A DNA stretch of 64,000 nt from Morinoia aosen (GCA_030386875.1 CM059562.1:67020201-67084200), one strand, 5' to 3'. Counted from the first letter of the stretch, positions 48,279-61,800 are shown. The notes: a model not told the origin generated them from the letters alone. Made by a program: numbers and translations.

Positions 48279-51200
48279 TCAAAAAAATGTGCTTAAATAG
48301 GTATAACTTAAAGAACTAGGGTGGTGAATGTATATATTACCTACAATCAGACGTGGAATGATGAATGCAGCAAAAATATATTAATATTGAACTTTGACGT
48401 ATGTTCCTTCCTTCAACTATACGCGAGCTTAAACGATTCCTGATTTACGTGGGTGGGAAGTGCCGAGTGACGCGCAATACATTTGAATGGAGTTCATATT
48501 TGCATTGCATCCGCACAGAATCAGAAGCATTATGAGGTACGTCTTATATGTTGCGCAACTCGTTTCTAGAGCTGGTGCATGTTTGCTTGAACAACGCAGA
48601 GACTCTCCACACTGGCTATCCTTCAGCTGGGCGAGCGCATCTTCACCAGTTTGCCAGTGGGGCAGTAAAAGTAAGAGTAGCCTGCAGCGCTGACTTATAT
48701 AAATGGAAATGTATACATCGTAAACCTTGGCAGCTTATTATGGAATTAGCAAGCATGCTCTGCCTTACTTTGAGCTGCTGTGAGGAGAGGGCTGGATACA
48801 GGGACATAAACATGAAGGAAAATTGTTCTCTATAGAGCTCTCGAGTGAATTTAACGGCGGCAGCTTCTTACGAAGGGAACCTTTCTGCTGGACGACCTGA
48901 ACCCCTACTCGCCTCCCGACCAAAGTTATAGCGCACCACATCTGCAAACTTTTCATAGCAACTCAATGGGATCAAAAGGGAGAAAATATTTGGCTGCAGA
49001 GGAGCAATTGAAGTTTTGTAGGATGATATCCCATGCAAAGATTGAGAGATCAGCAGAGGTTCCTGACCAAGAAAATAACTTTGCTCTAGACAAAGTTGTA
49101 CAAGTGAAATCAGCAATAAAAAACATAAAGGAATCAGAGCTTGAGATTAAGCTTGACAGTCATGAGTTCGAGTGGAGAAGCTGACGTCAGGGATACCCAA
49201 GAGAAATTGATTTTATCTTATTTTCAGCAAAATTTCATTCAGGCGTGCAGTTTATTCATATGTCTCCACGTATATTACACGGCTGCTCGCATAGCAACTA
49301 TTGGATTTTACTTCGGAAAATCACGTCAAGTGAACGCGCTTACCCTTTTAGAAAATTTTATTCGCTCCCGCTCTATTCACCAGCCGTACACTGTTGATAG
49401 AAGTATGATTAATTTCTAATGTTTTTAGTAGTATTTTCACAAATAATGTGCATTTATGTAGAATAGTGCGTGCAACAAAGAATATTATTCGCGGATTTCA
49501 TCCCTCATGAAACTTACGCAGCCACGTTGAATGGAATATCTCATTGTTAATAAGAGAGGGTTTACTTAGGCAGTTCACGACAAACTGACAGCAAGCCATG
49601 CAGCAATGATGAAGGCAGGAGATTTCTAACGTCTGTTCAAAACCATCAACATTGAGCGGGTAATATTTACCACTCCTTACGGTGACATAGTTATTTGTAA
49701 ATATGTTTTTAATAAACAGATTCCATACGTAACATCGTTCCTTCATTTAGTTAATAAAGTAACAATACGATGTAGGAAATCTTTAAATATTGGACATATC
49801 TTTAAAAATTGGTTTATTATTAGCGGCGCATAGAAATAAAAAATGACTTTGGGAGGACTTTTGAGAGCCTCAAGCGGGAGACACAAGCACTCTCATATTT
49901 CATCGACCTGTACCCTAATACAAGCAACTTACTGCTGCGTGTAGTACGTAGAAACACGGTGTAGCTAACGGCGAAAAACTCAGTCACGAAGGCAAAATTT
50001 TCATTTTAATTTCGATGACGGCTTCATGAATGTCTTCTGTTTTAAAAGCTCCCTTTAGAGCATAAGAAATTTACGATGCTCTTAAATGCTTTATGATGAA
50101 ATAGCTTTTATTTTGTCGTTGTGAAAGTATAGACGATTATGTATATACGGCAAAATGTACTCTTATGTACTTTAATTTCGCACTCTTCACTCAGCAGAAT
50201 AAAGTTTGAACCATCCAAATGCAGCCAAAAGAATTCTGTGGACCTTTGGAAGAAAAACAAAGCAAATGAAAGTTGCTCAGGTAGCCTACAAAATACATGA
50301 AGTTCACAAAGATTTCAAGTTCATGTCCCCTTCAGTGTAGCCCCCTGAGAGCCCTCAATGTAGCATATACTGTAAAGTAGAAATTTGACAGGAACCGCAA
50401 AAGCCTCCTCCTAAGTTGCTGAAAAAACGAAAACTTCTAAATTCTAATGAACTACTGAGAAGGCAGAGTGTAAGTCTTTTAGATAATTTGTCTAGCATTC
50501 ACCAAAACGCTAGGTTTTTCAAAACAGGGTGGTGAAGTTAAAAATAAAAAGTAAACGAAGTGAACGTCAAACCCAAGACTTGTCTCAACAAAAATTGATC
50601 TAAAAGCAAAAGTTATATTAACAGCAACCATGAAGTACACGGGAAATATTCGCTGGGGATCTATTAATGCCAATATCTCTTACACCTCTCACAAAAACCT
50701 AAAATAAAAATTTGTTTTCGATATTATGCGAGAAAGTGGTTGCAAGTGTGGACAGAAATCTCAGAGCCTGGCGAAGAGCGATGGATGATCACTGCGTCGC
50801 GGTCCGGGGCACGCGTTGGCTGCTGTTGAGATCCACTGCAACAAACTCACAAATCATCGACCAAACAAAATAAGAACTTTCTGCCGCCTCCTCCTCCTCT
50901 CAAATTCTCCGCCAGATTAGACCGCGTCGGGAGTAACAGCCTAGTTTGCCAAACACATCCGGGTGTCTCAAGAAAACATCATATTCAAAACAATCAAGCG
51001 AACAAATCGAATCCGTAATGTTGATGCTTTGGCGATAGCGAGTAGAAATATGAACTATATACTCAAATGGCGAAACTTCAACTTGAACACAAACGCTTTC
51101 TATAAATAATACCCTTAGATGATTCTGCAGATTGATGATTTTGGTGATTCAAATGGGGGTTAACATGAGAATACATCTTATGAAGTATACGAAAGGTAGG

Positions 51201-53800
51201 TAGTTAGACGAACGTAGACACAAAGCATACAAATAAATCGTTTCTCTTAGTGATAGATGCGTTAAAGCATCTATATTATTTATTCAGCACAATCCAAGGA
51301 AAAAATTCATGTCCAGTAACTTCGTACCTGTGATTTGAAATCGTTTTATTCACTACACGATACGTGTTTTAAGAATTAAAAACGCTCAAAAAAACTGAAC
51401 TCATTACTTGAGATTTACATTTCAGGTTCATTTACGTTTACGTCTGACCGAATTATAAAGTTAATTTACGGTAAAAACATCCTTGATTGAAGTACTGAGC
51501 TAAAGTCTCCTGAAAACGACGGACCAGGAGCTCTTTTGCTCATTTTGTGTATGCTGGATACACGCAGTGGTTTTAGGCTCCTAAGTTTACTCTGGGATAT
51601 TCTTTCAGTATTCTACATAGTTAGCCATGAACCAAAAGCCTAAAAGTCCACTTTCAACATTTGTAAAATTATCTGACCTCCTCAAGTAAAGATTGAATAT
51701 TTCAAATGATAGTTTGAAATTGGTTGACTCTAACAGGTTAATATTGAGATTTTGAGATTTACTTATCATTATAAATTAACCAGTCACATAATAAAGTATG
51801 TAATGATTTCGAAGTCTTTCGGTTTGTGTAATCTGTAGTCAATTTCTGCTTTATCCTACTTAAGAACGCTAAATAACATATGCCGCCACAATTTCTTTTT
51901 TTTCTCACACTCTTTCACGCACTTCCTAGGTAGCAACCTTTAGTATTAACATTACTGTGGATTCTCCTTTCCACTGGCTTTCGCGCACCTTTGGTTATGA
52001 CTAATAAAAAAAGTAAAATTGAAGGACTTGGAGATTTATTCGATTATCGTCAGTAGAATGCCGCCAGTACTCTTTTGACGCGACTCGATGAATCTCTCTC
52101 AAGAGTCGATCTCAAAACAATGAAGTTTCATCCAGTTTCGCAATACAGCAAAATTTCTTACATATTCTATTTTCCAGCAGCTAAATTTCCAGCAAGAAAA
52201 ATAAACCACGGCTCATAACCGTGCATGCGCTCCTGACGGTGGCTGCACTCTGCTGTGACTTGGTCATGATTGTCTTAGAAATAGACTAACTTCATTTGAC
52301 CAAAGTCCGTGAATAAAAATAATTTTTTAAGCAAAAGTCGACGCAAAGAGAGTGTTAATATTAAGAATATGTTGCCACTGTCTCTGGACCAAAAGGACTC
52401 GCTTGAAAGTAGCACAGCTGATGAGGCATCTGCATTCCACCGACGTCCGAGATGAGGCACGAAATCAGCCTCCACTTGGCTTTATTGGTCACCGTCTATT
52501 GCAAGAGAGTGTAAACGTTAATGGACGTTTTCGCCTTCTGCAGTTAAACTGGACGAAAAGGGATAAAAAATAACCACAAAAAACAAAAGAATATGTTTAT
52601 CGAAACAATTTCCCTTTCTAAACAGCCGTTGAAGACTTCACGTGATCTGAGAGGCGTCAAAGTAATCGACACGGTACGCGGGCTGGGCAATGATGAGGGA
52701 CTTGAAGGTAAATGTGTATCGGGCTCTGTCTGCCTTGTCAATGCATGAACACCCCTATTTGTGCATGGTAATGAAATATTTCACAAAACTATCCTCCGTG
52801 CAATATATGAGATTCCTTCATTTTAAACAGAACCGTTTTCCTTCATTTCTGTGTAACTTCCAGCTCAGAAAATGCCGTGAGATTTTATTGAGACAATCTT
52901 TTTTGTGGAATTCGAGCAACAAATGTCAGATAATTTTAACAGCTGAATTTAAAAAAATGGGACATTTTACTCGGGAATAATTGAGATGAAAGTGTACACT
53001 TTCGAATTCTTTCAAATTGGCATCTTAGATTAATATTCTGACTTGGTAACCCTCTGACGAAAAAATGAAAGCCATCTTTACGTACATGTATCACTAATAT
53101 GAGTGCATTCATACGCAAGCGGCATACATGTGTAAATGCATCTATATGCGTATTTTTATTAGTGACACAATGTTTTAGCCTGACATTTGTTAACAGCTTC
53201 TACATAATTTCTCCATAAATTTTGAGCTTTCATGCTCACAATTACTCTGAATTCATTTATCATTTCGTATCGATGAGGCTACATTTCTTAGAATGCCTTA
53301 AAAAATGGTACTATTTCCCTAATAAGTTTCAACACGTTACAAAGAATTTTTCAATTAAGGAAACTCATTTTAACATCCAATCCTAACACCAGTTTCAAAC
53401 TGGAGTACTCTCTTCAGGTGAATTCTCTTGCGCTGTTTTAAGGTTTCATTGCTGAAATTCAACTTAGCATCATCCTTACTACACAATGAAATGTTTCAAT
53501 GCACGTGCAAAAACTATCAATAACTATAGCGCTGAGAATTTAGAAAGAAAAATCCAATAAAGAAGCTTTCGTCTGCACCATTCAAACAGACTCAGCAAAC
53601 CGAATCAAGTTTATTTCACGCAACGGGTTATCGCTTCTCTCTCATCCATGCAGTAACACGTCTTACAATACATCATCCAATACCTTCTCCAAAAACCCCT
53701 GAGTGTGAGCATGGCAAATAAATGTTTTTAAATGAAAATTGTTTTACTTCTTGTTACCCGTATTTTTTATCACAAACATTTATCTCCTGTCACTAGCATC
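48279..53800. other. Unassigned sequence
   Basis: No supported gene, RNA or tandem repeat. Open frames at 48548-48835, 49141-49419, 52352-52573 and 52690-52980 (all plus) carry no motif. A GC-rich patch near 50760-50950 gives no exon with matching splice sites. Confidence 0.45.
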
Positions 53801-55269
53801 AGGTTGTCACCGATATCAGAATGAGAAAGGAATTGCCTCTCGGCAATGAAGTCCAAAAACTCCATCAGCGAACAAATTCGATCAGAATTAAAATATGCTA
53901 AGGTTGTTTTTCGAAAGAGCACACCAACATCCTCATGATCGTTAAAGTGTTTCTCATGTCACTCCTTCAGTACTTAGATCAAGAACTCTAGTGCAAGGTT
54001 GGCCTTTTTCCGTAACCAAAAAGCGATTGCAACAGCTTTCATGTTGGGTAGAATTGTTGGGCTGGCACTAAGCGTCAGCACCACGATTGTCGTGTCACCA
54101 TGCAGATTTTTGTGTCCCCAGACTTCTGGAAGATGAAGCTTGATGAGGGACCAGACCTCGTAATGGCTCCGAAGAATTGAGGAATCGGAACCGCTTTCGG
54201 TAATTCATCGTTAGAGTATCTTCTCATGTTCAGTTCACCTCATAGTCTATATCAATAATTGCTGGAGTACTTCTCATCAGCAATTCTCGCAACAATTGTT
54301 CTTTGAACCTAGTACGATAAACTTCTCTTCAAATATATGATTTTATGAGAAGCAGCTTCTTCACGATCGGAAAAGATTCGTACATTTCAACACATGCTGA
54401 TGAAACTGCTCTAAATAAATTCAGTTAATTTTGTAGTTCGGCACCTTCCAATGCGAGTAATTCAGTCGCTCATAGTGGCCCCACGTCACACCTCAGCACA
54501 TCAGTTGTGGAATTTTCATGATTTTTTTTCCCTCATAAAATCACATTTTAATCCGTATGAATTAACGCTGTATATCTACCAAATTCGTTTCCTTAACTCC
54601 TATAGTCATTCTGATTACCCTATAGCGCAGACAATTCTTCATAACTGCGCCATTGATTCATTACAGCACAAAGTTAGCCTAGCCTTAGCACAGTAATCAT
54701 AACCGGTGGATATCCTGAGCATACGATGTGCAAAATAGCAATAAAGTGATAATTTCAACCCATGATGGACAGGACAGCACTGGAGCACCAGCGAGGGTCA
54801 GGCGCAGCTTAATGGACGGTCTCTGCTGCGAGCGCGCGCTGCCGTCTGCATTATCTTTATCACCAGCACGCAGCTCTTCGAATGCTATAAAATGATAACA
54901 AACAAAGCACCGCACAAATGCTCATGATAAATGCTCTGCCACTCTTCTGTCGGTCAATGAAAAAACTTTTAGGTCCACTTAAAGCTAACGAACAATCTTG
55001 TCAGATGCATTCTACCTCTTTAATTTTCAATCTAATGCTATTGCTGTAAACTTTACGAGGAAGATGAGCTCACGCCAAGGCCAGTAATGCAAGCGAACAA
55101 GCAGCTGTCAAGGACTGCGAGCCCTTCAAAGGACTTAGGAGATAAAAATTGCGTGTTGTTCTGAAATGTTTTTCGTTTCTAGAGTGCTTCTTGAGCTGCT
55201 GCGCTCTTTAACTCCTCGGTATTTTTCTCAATTCAGGCTCCTTTGAAGAGATCGTTTCGCAGGTGAAAG
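53801..55269. other. Unassigned sequence, possible decayed ORF
   Basis: The minus strand from about 54190 to 53800 reads as a protein-like frame with only two stops in about 130 codons. With this base composition such stretches are expected several times per window, and no family is recognised. It is noted but not called. Confidence 0.35.
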
Positions 55270-55767
55270 TTGTACTCCAGAGGGCACTTGCACTGTTTAT
55301 GGATTTCTGTAAGATTCCTCTTCCTACGAGCTGAAATGGCAGCGTCTTTATCTAACACACGGACGAGAAGTAAGTCTTCTCACACACCTAAATGCTTCAA
55401 CAGACATGAGACCCGCCGAGTTCATTACAGGGCCAATCGTTACAATACCACCTTCGTAACATGCAAATTTATTCGGAAATCTTGCAGCATTTGCCATGAA
55501 CATGCAGCTATGCAAATTTCTGTGAGCCTTCAAGAACTGATTAGTAAATTTATTAAGTCACAACATCAGAGACCTTTGAAGGCTTGCGGCCGAGCATTGA
55601 AATGCTTCGCAAGCCTCACTGATCCTCCCCTGGAATTGGTGTTAAAAGTTTGGCGGTGCGCTCTTGCGTGCAGCGAAACGCCCTTTGTTTCTTCAGGGCT
55701 TATATTTTTAGGAATACAAAGTCCAAATCATGACTTCCGAGAAATAAGGACCCCGACTAACAACTGA
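55270..55767 (+). CDS. Longest non-repeat plus-strand ORF, unknown; possible first exon inside
   Basis: This 165-codon frame is free of repeats and only locally GC-richer. It has a second ATG at 55336 in good initiation context (A at -3, G at +4). That ATG is followed after 11 codons (MAASLSNTRTR) by a gtaagt donor at 55370, so a short first coding exon is an alternative to the whole frame. The full peptide contains Cys pairs (CSICHEH, WRCALAC) but no motif I can name. A frame this long is only mildly unlikely by chance in 64 kb. Confidence 0.18.
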   Translation: MYSRGHLHCLWISVRFLFLRAEMAASLSNTRTRSKSSHTPKCFNRHETRRVHYRANRYNTTFVTCKFIRKSCSICHEHAAMQISVSLQELISKFIKSQHQRPLKACGRALKCFASLTDPPLELVLKVWRCALACSETPFVSSGLIFLGIQSPNHDFREIRTPTNN

Positions 55768-56087
55768 CATAATGAAGAAAATGATGAGAAAATTATAAAT
55801 GCCATCATAAAATATAATTCTCATTGATTCGTAAAAATGTGCTCCCCAGCTTCCTCTTGGTAAACAACAGTTTGTATCATCCTTGAGGAATGTGGATGTA
55901 ATGTAAACGATCAAACTTAATAGTGTCTTGAACTACTTTTTTATTGGTTCCAACTTTTATTTTATCAGGTGTAGAATTTACAGGATTTTTTTGAACAGTC
56001 TGAATAAATGTTGGTCCAGAGCACGAGCAAACGTTGAGAAACTTTCCAACGAGAATAGAAGAGGTGTTGAGGCCCACTGCTCCCTCT
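55768..56087. other. AT-rich sequence beside the transposon fossil
   Basis: This would be where the C-terminal end of the adjacent transposase lies on the minus strand, but no conserved block could be recognised here. Confidence 0.4.
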
Positions 56088-56900
56088 TCAGTAGGCTTCA
56101 GCAATTTTTTCGATAGGATTTAAATCAGGAAATTGAGAAGGCCATTCTGTATCAGTGAATGACCCCTCGTGATCCCTGAACCAATCTTGCGCTACATAAT
56201 TGATTGTGGATGCAAGCGTAGGCCTCTTGAAAAATACCAGAACCATCTGTAAAAATAAACTCAGACGAATGTACTTGGTCACATAAGATTTTATAATAAT
56301 TCTGAACTTCTATTTTTGGGGGCAGAAAGTTGCCGAGCTTAATCCCGGCTATGTGAAGGACCCCCAGATCATCACACAGCTCCCGGAAGCCTGTAACGTT
56401 CGAGTGATACATGAAGGATCCAAAGCTTCATGGGCTTCCCGTCTCACTCTAGCTCTGCCAGCTCTCTGGAACTAGGTGAACTTCGATTCATTTGACCATA
56501 GGACGGATTTCCATTGCTCTACAGTCAGATCTCTGAGGTCTTTTACAAATAGGAGTCGTTCTGTTAGCTTAACTGACCAGTACGCATTACGCATAACTCT
56601 GTCGGCGGCGCAAGTCCTTAAACCCATTTTCTTCAGTTCTCTCCGAATGATGCGAGAAGAAATTTTCTTAGGATCTTCGTTGAACATGCTAGTCGACTGG
56701 TGAACATTTTCCCGTCAGTTTGCTTCCATCAAACGTTTTCAGAGAATGCCTATCACGAGTTTTCAGAATTTTAGTCTGCCGTTATTACCACTAAATGACC
56801 ACACTTCGTCCTCTATTTACACCGAGAAATTGTTCTCAGAACAGCTCTATGTTCAACGACCATCATTTAAAACACTTCTCTATTGGATTTCCTAGCCCAG
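56088..56900 (-). pseudogene. Tc1-family transposase pseudogene
   Basis: Blocks on the minus strand follow Tc1-like transposase order across several frames. A basic helix-turn-helix-side stretch (KILKTRDRHSLKTFDGSKL) is followed by an uninterrupted 71-codon piece (56472-56687) with IIRRELKKMGLRTCAADRV and LTVEQWKSVLWSNESKFT. Then come QASGSCVMIWGSFT (the usual GSVMVWG block) and finally WFRDHEG and EWPSQFPDLNPIEK, the hallmark third catalytic motif. The first catalytic Asp of the FSDES motif is Asn here, the second catalytic block is scrambled, a stop follows SNESKFT, and there are frameshifts. The protein is therefore dead. Inverted ends and TA duplications were not found. Confidence 0.85.
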
Positions 56901-57025
56901 ATCAATGAAAGACGTTTTGTTTTGTAAGTTTTTTCCAGCTGGATTTTGCATCCCAATAATTGTATGAGAAGGCTGGTGCCGTACCAACCACCAGTATCGC
57001 TGAACGCAACTCCATTTTCTTTTTC

Positions 57026-57115
57026 AGAAATGGGATGCTAAGAAATGGGATGCCCAGAAATGAGATGTTAAGAAATATGATGCCAGGAAATGCGATGCTT
57101 AGAAATATGACTCTA
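57026..57115. repeat. 15-bp tandem repeat, 6 copies
   Basis: Units follow agaaatgggatgcta with substitutions and run exactly 15 bases each. On the minus strand they read as a hydrophobic pentapeptide repeat (FLSIP, FLGIP, FLNIS, FPGII, FLSIA). This keeps a frame open but is best seen as simple tandem duplication next to the transposon fossil. Confidence 0.9.
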
Positions 57116-57234
57116 AGCCCTCCATAAGCACATCGTGCGTGTCTCTTGAGCGGTGCGAACACTACTGTAATGTATACTCCAAAATTTTATGGCTAAACTT
57201 TCTCCTGAGCATGGATTTACTATGTGCTTTTGCA

Positions 57235-57282
57235 GGCAGTCGAAATTATGAGTTCATCAAAAACATAAAATCTATTTTCAGA
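57235..57282 (+). CDS. Possible micro-exon, unknown
   Basis: A pyrimidine-rich stretch ending in cttttgcag is followed by 48 bases that are open in one frame (SRNYEFIKNIKSIFR), then a gtaagc donor. The donor word ttttcagaggtaagc is repeated at about 57320, 47 bases downstream, so the region has two nearly identical splice-like boxes. The evidence is splice-motif agreement only. Confidence 0.15.
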
Positions 57283-58504
57283 GGTAAGCAGTATCACAAG
57301 CAGTATCAGCAGAATCATTTTCAGAGGTAAGCTCTTTTTTATAAATGTTATCTTACCACGAATGTGAAACATAATGTTGCATTTACTTGTTTTGGTTGTA
57401 TTCGATTTCACCGATGCTGCGAAAAATCACGTTGATATAATGATAAATTCATTTAATGAGGGATATGGACGCATTAGTCATTTTGTCGAACACGTCAGCA
57501 CAGCCGTACTTCCAAGGTTCCAAGGTTTTAATTTATTCGTGTATATTTAATTTCGTTAATGAAATTTCATGATAATCGTCTTTCTTTTCTTCTTCCCCAT
57601 CATCACTTTGCCTCCCTTCCTTAAAAAAGAAATAAAATATTCAAAATATACATATTTCATCATTAAAATTCATGTACTAGGGTACATAAAACCTGTTGAG
57701 AGAAAAGCACATTTCAACGATATGATAATGTTGACATACGTAGCTTACGATGTCCTAACACGACGTTTGTGATGTAATGACAAAAAGACTCTTGTTAATT
57801 ACGACAAAAAGCAATAAGTATTAATTAGGTTTAGATTATTTTTCCCATTGTTTGATGCAATATTTTAGAGCAGATAGAGTACGATATCAAAGGCTCGTTT
57901 GATGCTCGTTCTTTCTATGTCCTCCCTACCACGCAAAGCCCAGCGATGCACACCACCTACTGAAGACATCCCTCTTAACCCTTAAACGACCGAAAGTAGC
58001 CTTAATATATTGTATTTATAGTTAAAAATTTTCCTAATATGTTCTTTGTAGTTCACTGGCGAGTGAAGGTTTCTTCCTCATTTTGGTATCGGAGACAACC
58101 TGATTGCAGTGCCAGTCTAATGACTGTGGTCCTGATAACGACAAAATGAATACAAAAATGCTGACGATAAACTTCAACCTCCGCCACGCCTGCGTAATGC
58201 GTATCATCTGAGGGTAAATGTCCAAGCTCTTCGCTTAAACGGTCGAGAACAAACGTGTCACGCACGGCTGAGATCAAATGTGTAAGTTAACTGATAGAAA
58301 TATCTACGATCACAATTGAAAACTTGGGAAGACAAATCCTACGCCTAGTCTGTATAAAATGAATGAAATTAATGACCAAATGATAGATATATTTTACAGA
58401 AGCAACGCGTCAAGCACCAACGGGGCGAAAGGATGCTTCCTTTCAATCAAGTCTGATACTCATCACGTAATACATTGTTTGTCCTCAAATGCATCATGAC
58501 TAAC
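57283..58504. other. AT-rich sequence, nothing recognised
   Basis: No gene, RNA or repeat is supported beyond the duplicated splice-like box near 57320. Confidence 0.5.
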
Positions 58505-58692
58505 ACCAGGACACGACGATGGTTCCCTTGGTCGAGCCGGTACCAATTTCCGACGCCTAGGGGACGTGGGGAATGAAGGCTTAAAGGGAAAAGCACTATT
58601 TCCTACGAGGAGATACACCGGGCTGGCATCCCAAGAATTGGACCGGCGTTCTCTCCCATGATAGGCAGGAGCTCTAACCCGCTGGCGACAGT
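58505..58692 (-). mobile_element. tRNA-derived SINE
   Basis: Reading on the minus strand from 58692, an A box (cgccagcgggttagagctc, compare TGGCGNAGYGGTTAGAGC) is followed 33 bases later by a B box (gccggtccaattcttggg, compare GGTTCGATTCC). This is the normal spacing inside a tRNA. The anticodon arm between them is degraded, and the 3' flank continues into about 110 bases of non-tRNA sequence ending near 58505. This is the layout of a tRNA-headed SINE transcribed by RNA polymerase III. No poly(A) or simple-repeat tail or target duplication was pinned down. It abuts the GT-rich repeat on its 5' side. Confidence 0.6.
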
Positions 58693-58712
58693 TTCCTCGT
58701 GCGTGAGAAGGG

Positions 58713-58846
58713 CGTGTGTGTGTATGCTATTGTGAGCGTGCGCTTGTGTATGTGCTATTGTGTCTGTGCGCATGTGTGTGTGCTATTGTGTGTTTGCGCG
58801 TGTGTTTGCGTGTGGGGGCCTGTGTGCGTGTGGGCGTGTGTGCGTG
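58713..58846 (+). repeat. GT-rich sequence with 28-bp tandem unit
   Basis: The word tgctattgtg occurs at 58725, 58753 and 58781, exactly 28 bases apart, within a longer gtgtgcgtg-rich stretch. It is a compound micro/minisatellite. Confidence 0.9.
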
Positions 58847-61800
58847 ATATAACATAATTAAGGCTTTCGTTGCGTTGCAGGAGGTGCTGTCGATTTTGTA
58901 CGGAGGACATTCAAAATGTGGTGTTCTTTAGAAGGTTTGTAGATGAGATGTAACTGATGCTGAAATGACTGGGACATTTATTTTGCTAGTTATTATTGTT
59001 GATCTTTTCAAGGCATAATACGCGTCCCAAACGCATTCTATTTCTTGTGGCGTTGATTTTTTTCCTACTCATAAGGGTTGAGGGATAACAATTTGACACG
59101 AATTGGAAAAACACTCAAAGTAACTGCATTTCGTTCAAGTAGAAACTGCCCTCAGATTTTCGCTCAGTTTTTTGCTGCTCAAGACAAGTCTTCAACGCGG
59201 CAGTCCGACCAGCACGGCAAGAGGAAAGCTCTGTGTGCAGAGAAGCTCGTAAACGTCACGCTTTTCAGGATTTTAAAAACTCGGAAGTGACTCAAATCTG
59301 CCATTAGTTTGCAATTAGCAGCGTTCCCTGTTGCACGCTAATTTATTCTTATGTGTTTGACCCCCAAAGTCAGGAGTGTAATCAGAAAACCCAGCTAAGT
59401 CAAGGCCTCCTGGAAATGTAGAAATGTAAAGGTCTGAAGTGTCGGAAAAAATTTAAGCTGTGGACAAAAGGTCCTCAGAAATAGTTTAGTTTCTAGTCAG
59501 TTCAAAGTAATTTTTAGCTCTTCATAATTGTGGAGCTAATCAACTAACTCACACAGGTTAGATGAGCTTTTGTTGTTCTCAGGCCCTAATTTGATAATCT
59601 TACATTATGAATCTTAAAAAAATAGCGTTTCCAGGAGTCATTTGAAGAACCCAGCGAAAACCGATTTAACCTGACTTAGAAAATGATATTTAATTTACTC
59701 ATCGGATATCCCTGTCTTCCAATCTATCATTTTAGTCCAAGATGCACCTGACCAAAAATATTCATTTCAGGTAGCCACGTGAGTGTTCAACTCTATATTT
59801 ACTCCATTAATTTTTTGAACGTTGTTTACCTTTTCCCAAATATCGGTGAGCATTTCATACGCAAGCGCACGAAATTTGTCTCGCAGGAAAACTTGGAGCG
59901 AAATTCTGTTTTAAACTCGAACTGCAGCGAATGAAAAGGTCATGAATGCTTTGCGGCCTTGTTAACGTTTGAAAACATTTCTGGAAGAGCCATTTATCGG
60001 CGAGGAGGCGTCAGGAACACTGTTACTGACACCATAAACTTTATCTCAAGAGGGATCTGAAGCCCGTACTCAGTCGGAGCTCCTGAGCAGCCCCACATAT
60101 TTCTGCGGCCCCCTGCACCGCGCCCTGCACTCCGCAGCTGCAACACACGGGCCACCGCCCCTGCATCATTCCTTATTAAATTAGTTAGTGAATTTTTGAG
60201 AAAATAAAACTCCAGTGACTTCATTGTCGTTTCCAGTGCCGTGGGAGAGGCTGGTGCTGCCAGCGCTGGTCGAGTTTTCATGAGCCGGAGGTGTGTGGAA
60301 TGAAGTGAACATTGTTTACGTAGCTCCAGATTACGGTTGAATTGTTGAAAATAATTCAGAGTCATTGCAAGTCGCAGGTTGTATTTTTAGAATATCTTTG
60401 GCTCTCCTGGAAGAATATGTAAACTAAGGGTAATGGAAACACGTCTAAGTAAGTACATCATGACGCGGCGGAAAATATTTCCTGTCACTCACACGGGAAA
60501 CTATTTTTTTTAACCCGATGTTCCAAAAAACCTAAACTACATCAGCAAATTTTCAATTGATGTTTACATCATTAATATTGCAACGCAATTATATGCAATA
60601 ACTTAGCCAAACTAATATTAAAGAAATCACCTTCACAAAAGACAATAAATTAGCCGAAATTTTTATCTAAGAACAACAATCTTGAAAAATTCTCCATTTT
60701 AGATGTTAAAGACTTTTCATAGGTCATCTAAATTTGAAAACTCTTAGCAAGATATGAAAGTGTCCAGTATTACATGAAAAGTTTGAAAATTTTGTTAGAA
60801 TCTACAGTGCAAGGGATGAGACGCGGCCAAACTTATGAACAGTTTTGTACTTAATCAGCAACTCAATGTCTCCATCGTAACACGTTTAACTATTGTCAAT
60901 AATTTTCAGATTTTCACAATGAAAGTGTGTCCTCAACCTACATAAAATCAACAAACATTTTTGTACATTACTTTAGAATTTACAAACGCCAAAATCATGC
61001 ACGTTCAATATGTGTTGGCAAAAGCAAAGGAATACAAAAGAGTGCGCCTCTCATTCCCTCACCGCACCCACACGCTGGCTGTTCTGTTAACATTGGGACC
61101 TGGTACCTCACGCTGGCGTAAAGGCTTGCTCATTTACAGAGCCTTGCCTTGCGCAGAGGGTATAATCAGCTGCCACTGTTTAACCCTTAGGGCATTATAG
61201 AAGCGCTTGAAATATTAATGCAGATGCAATACTGTGGAATCAGAACACTGTTCTTACACTTCGACTTCAAAAGCCCGCATTAGTAGCGTTTTGGGACCCA
61301 TATATTCTTCATCTGCTGCGTTTGTTGAGAAATTTATTGCTTGATTACTTTTAAACAGACACATAAATTGAATGTTCTCTTATAAAAGTTCCTGTTCTTC
61401 ACCAGTCACACGCAGTGAAAATTGTTTCATCACAAGTGATGTAAGCAATAATCGTGCTACAAGCAATGAATTTAATCCCTCCATAAGGTGGCCCACCTTC
61501 ATTCGCCTCACGGCCTGTTGTCGGTTTCAGATGAAAAAGGTGCACCGAAATGCAACCAAAATCTAACTACTGCACGTGCGTGTTGGATGATCCGAGCGAA
61601 GCATGCCGCAGCCGGAGTCGGTACATCTCCACACAAGACATGAAGAATGGTTTTATCTAACATGAATAAATACGTTGAATCAAATTAAGGTCATAAGTAA
61701 AAGAACTCATGCAAGCTACTCTTTCCGCCAGCTGAGAGATCTGAACGTTGCTTCGCGGAGCTAGCCTGCATGTATCACGGTGTTATTGTTGCCTTGAGCG

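Noticed and set aside
53800..54190. Decayed protein gene on the minus strand with two in-frame stops
   Set aside because: About 130 codons with two stops is expected several times by chance in a window of this size and composition, and I recognise no family.
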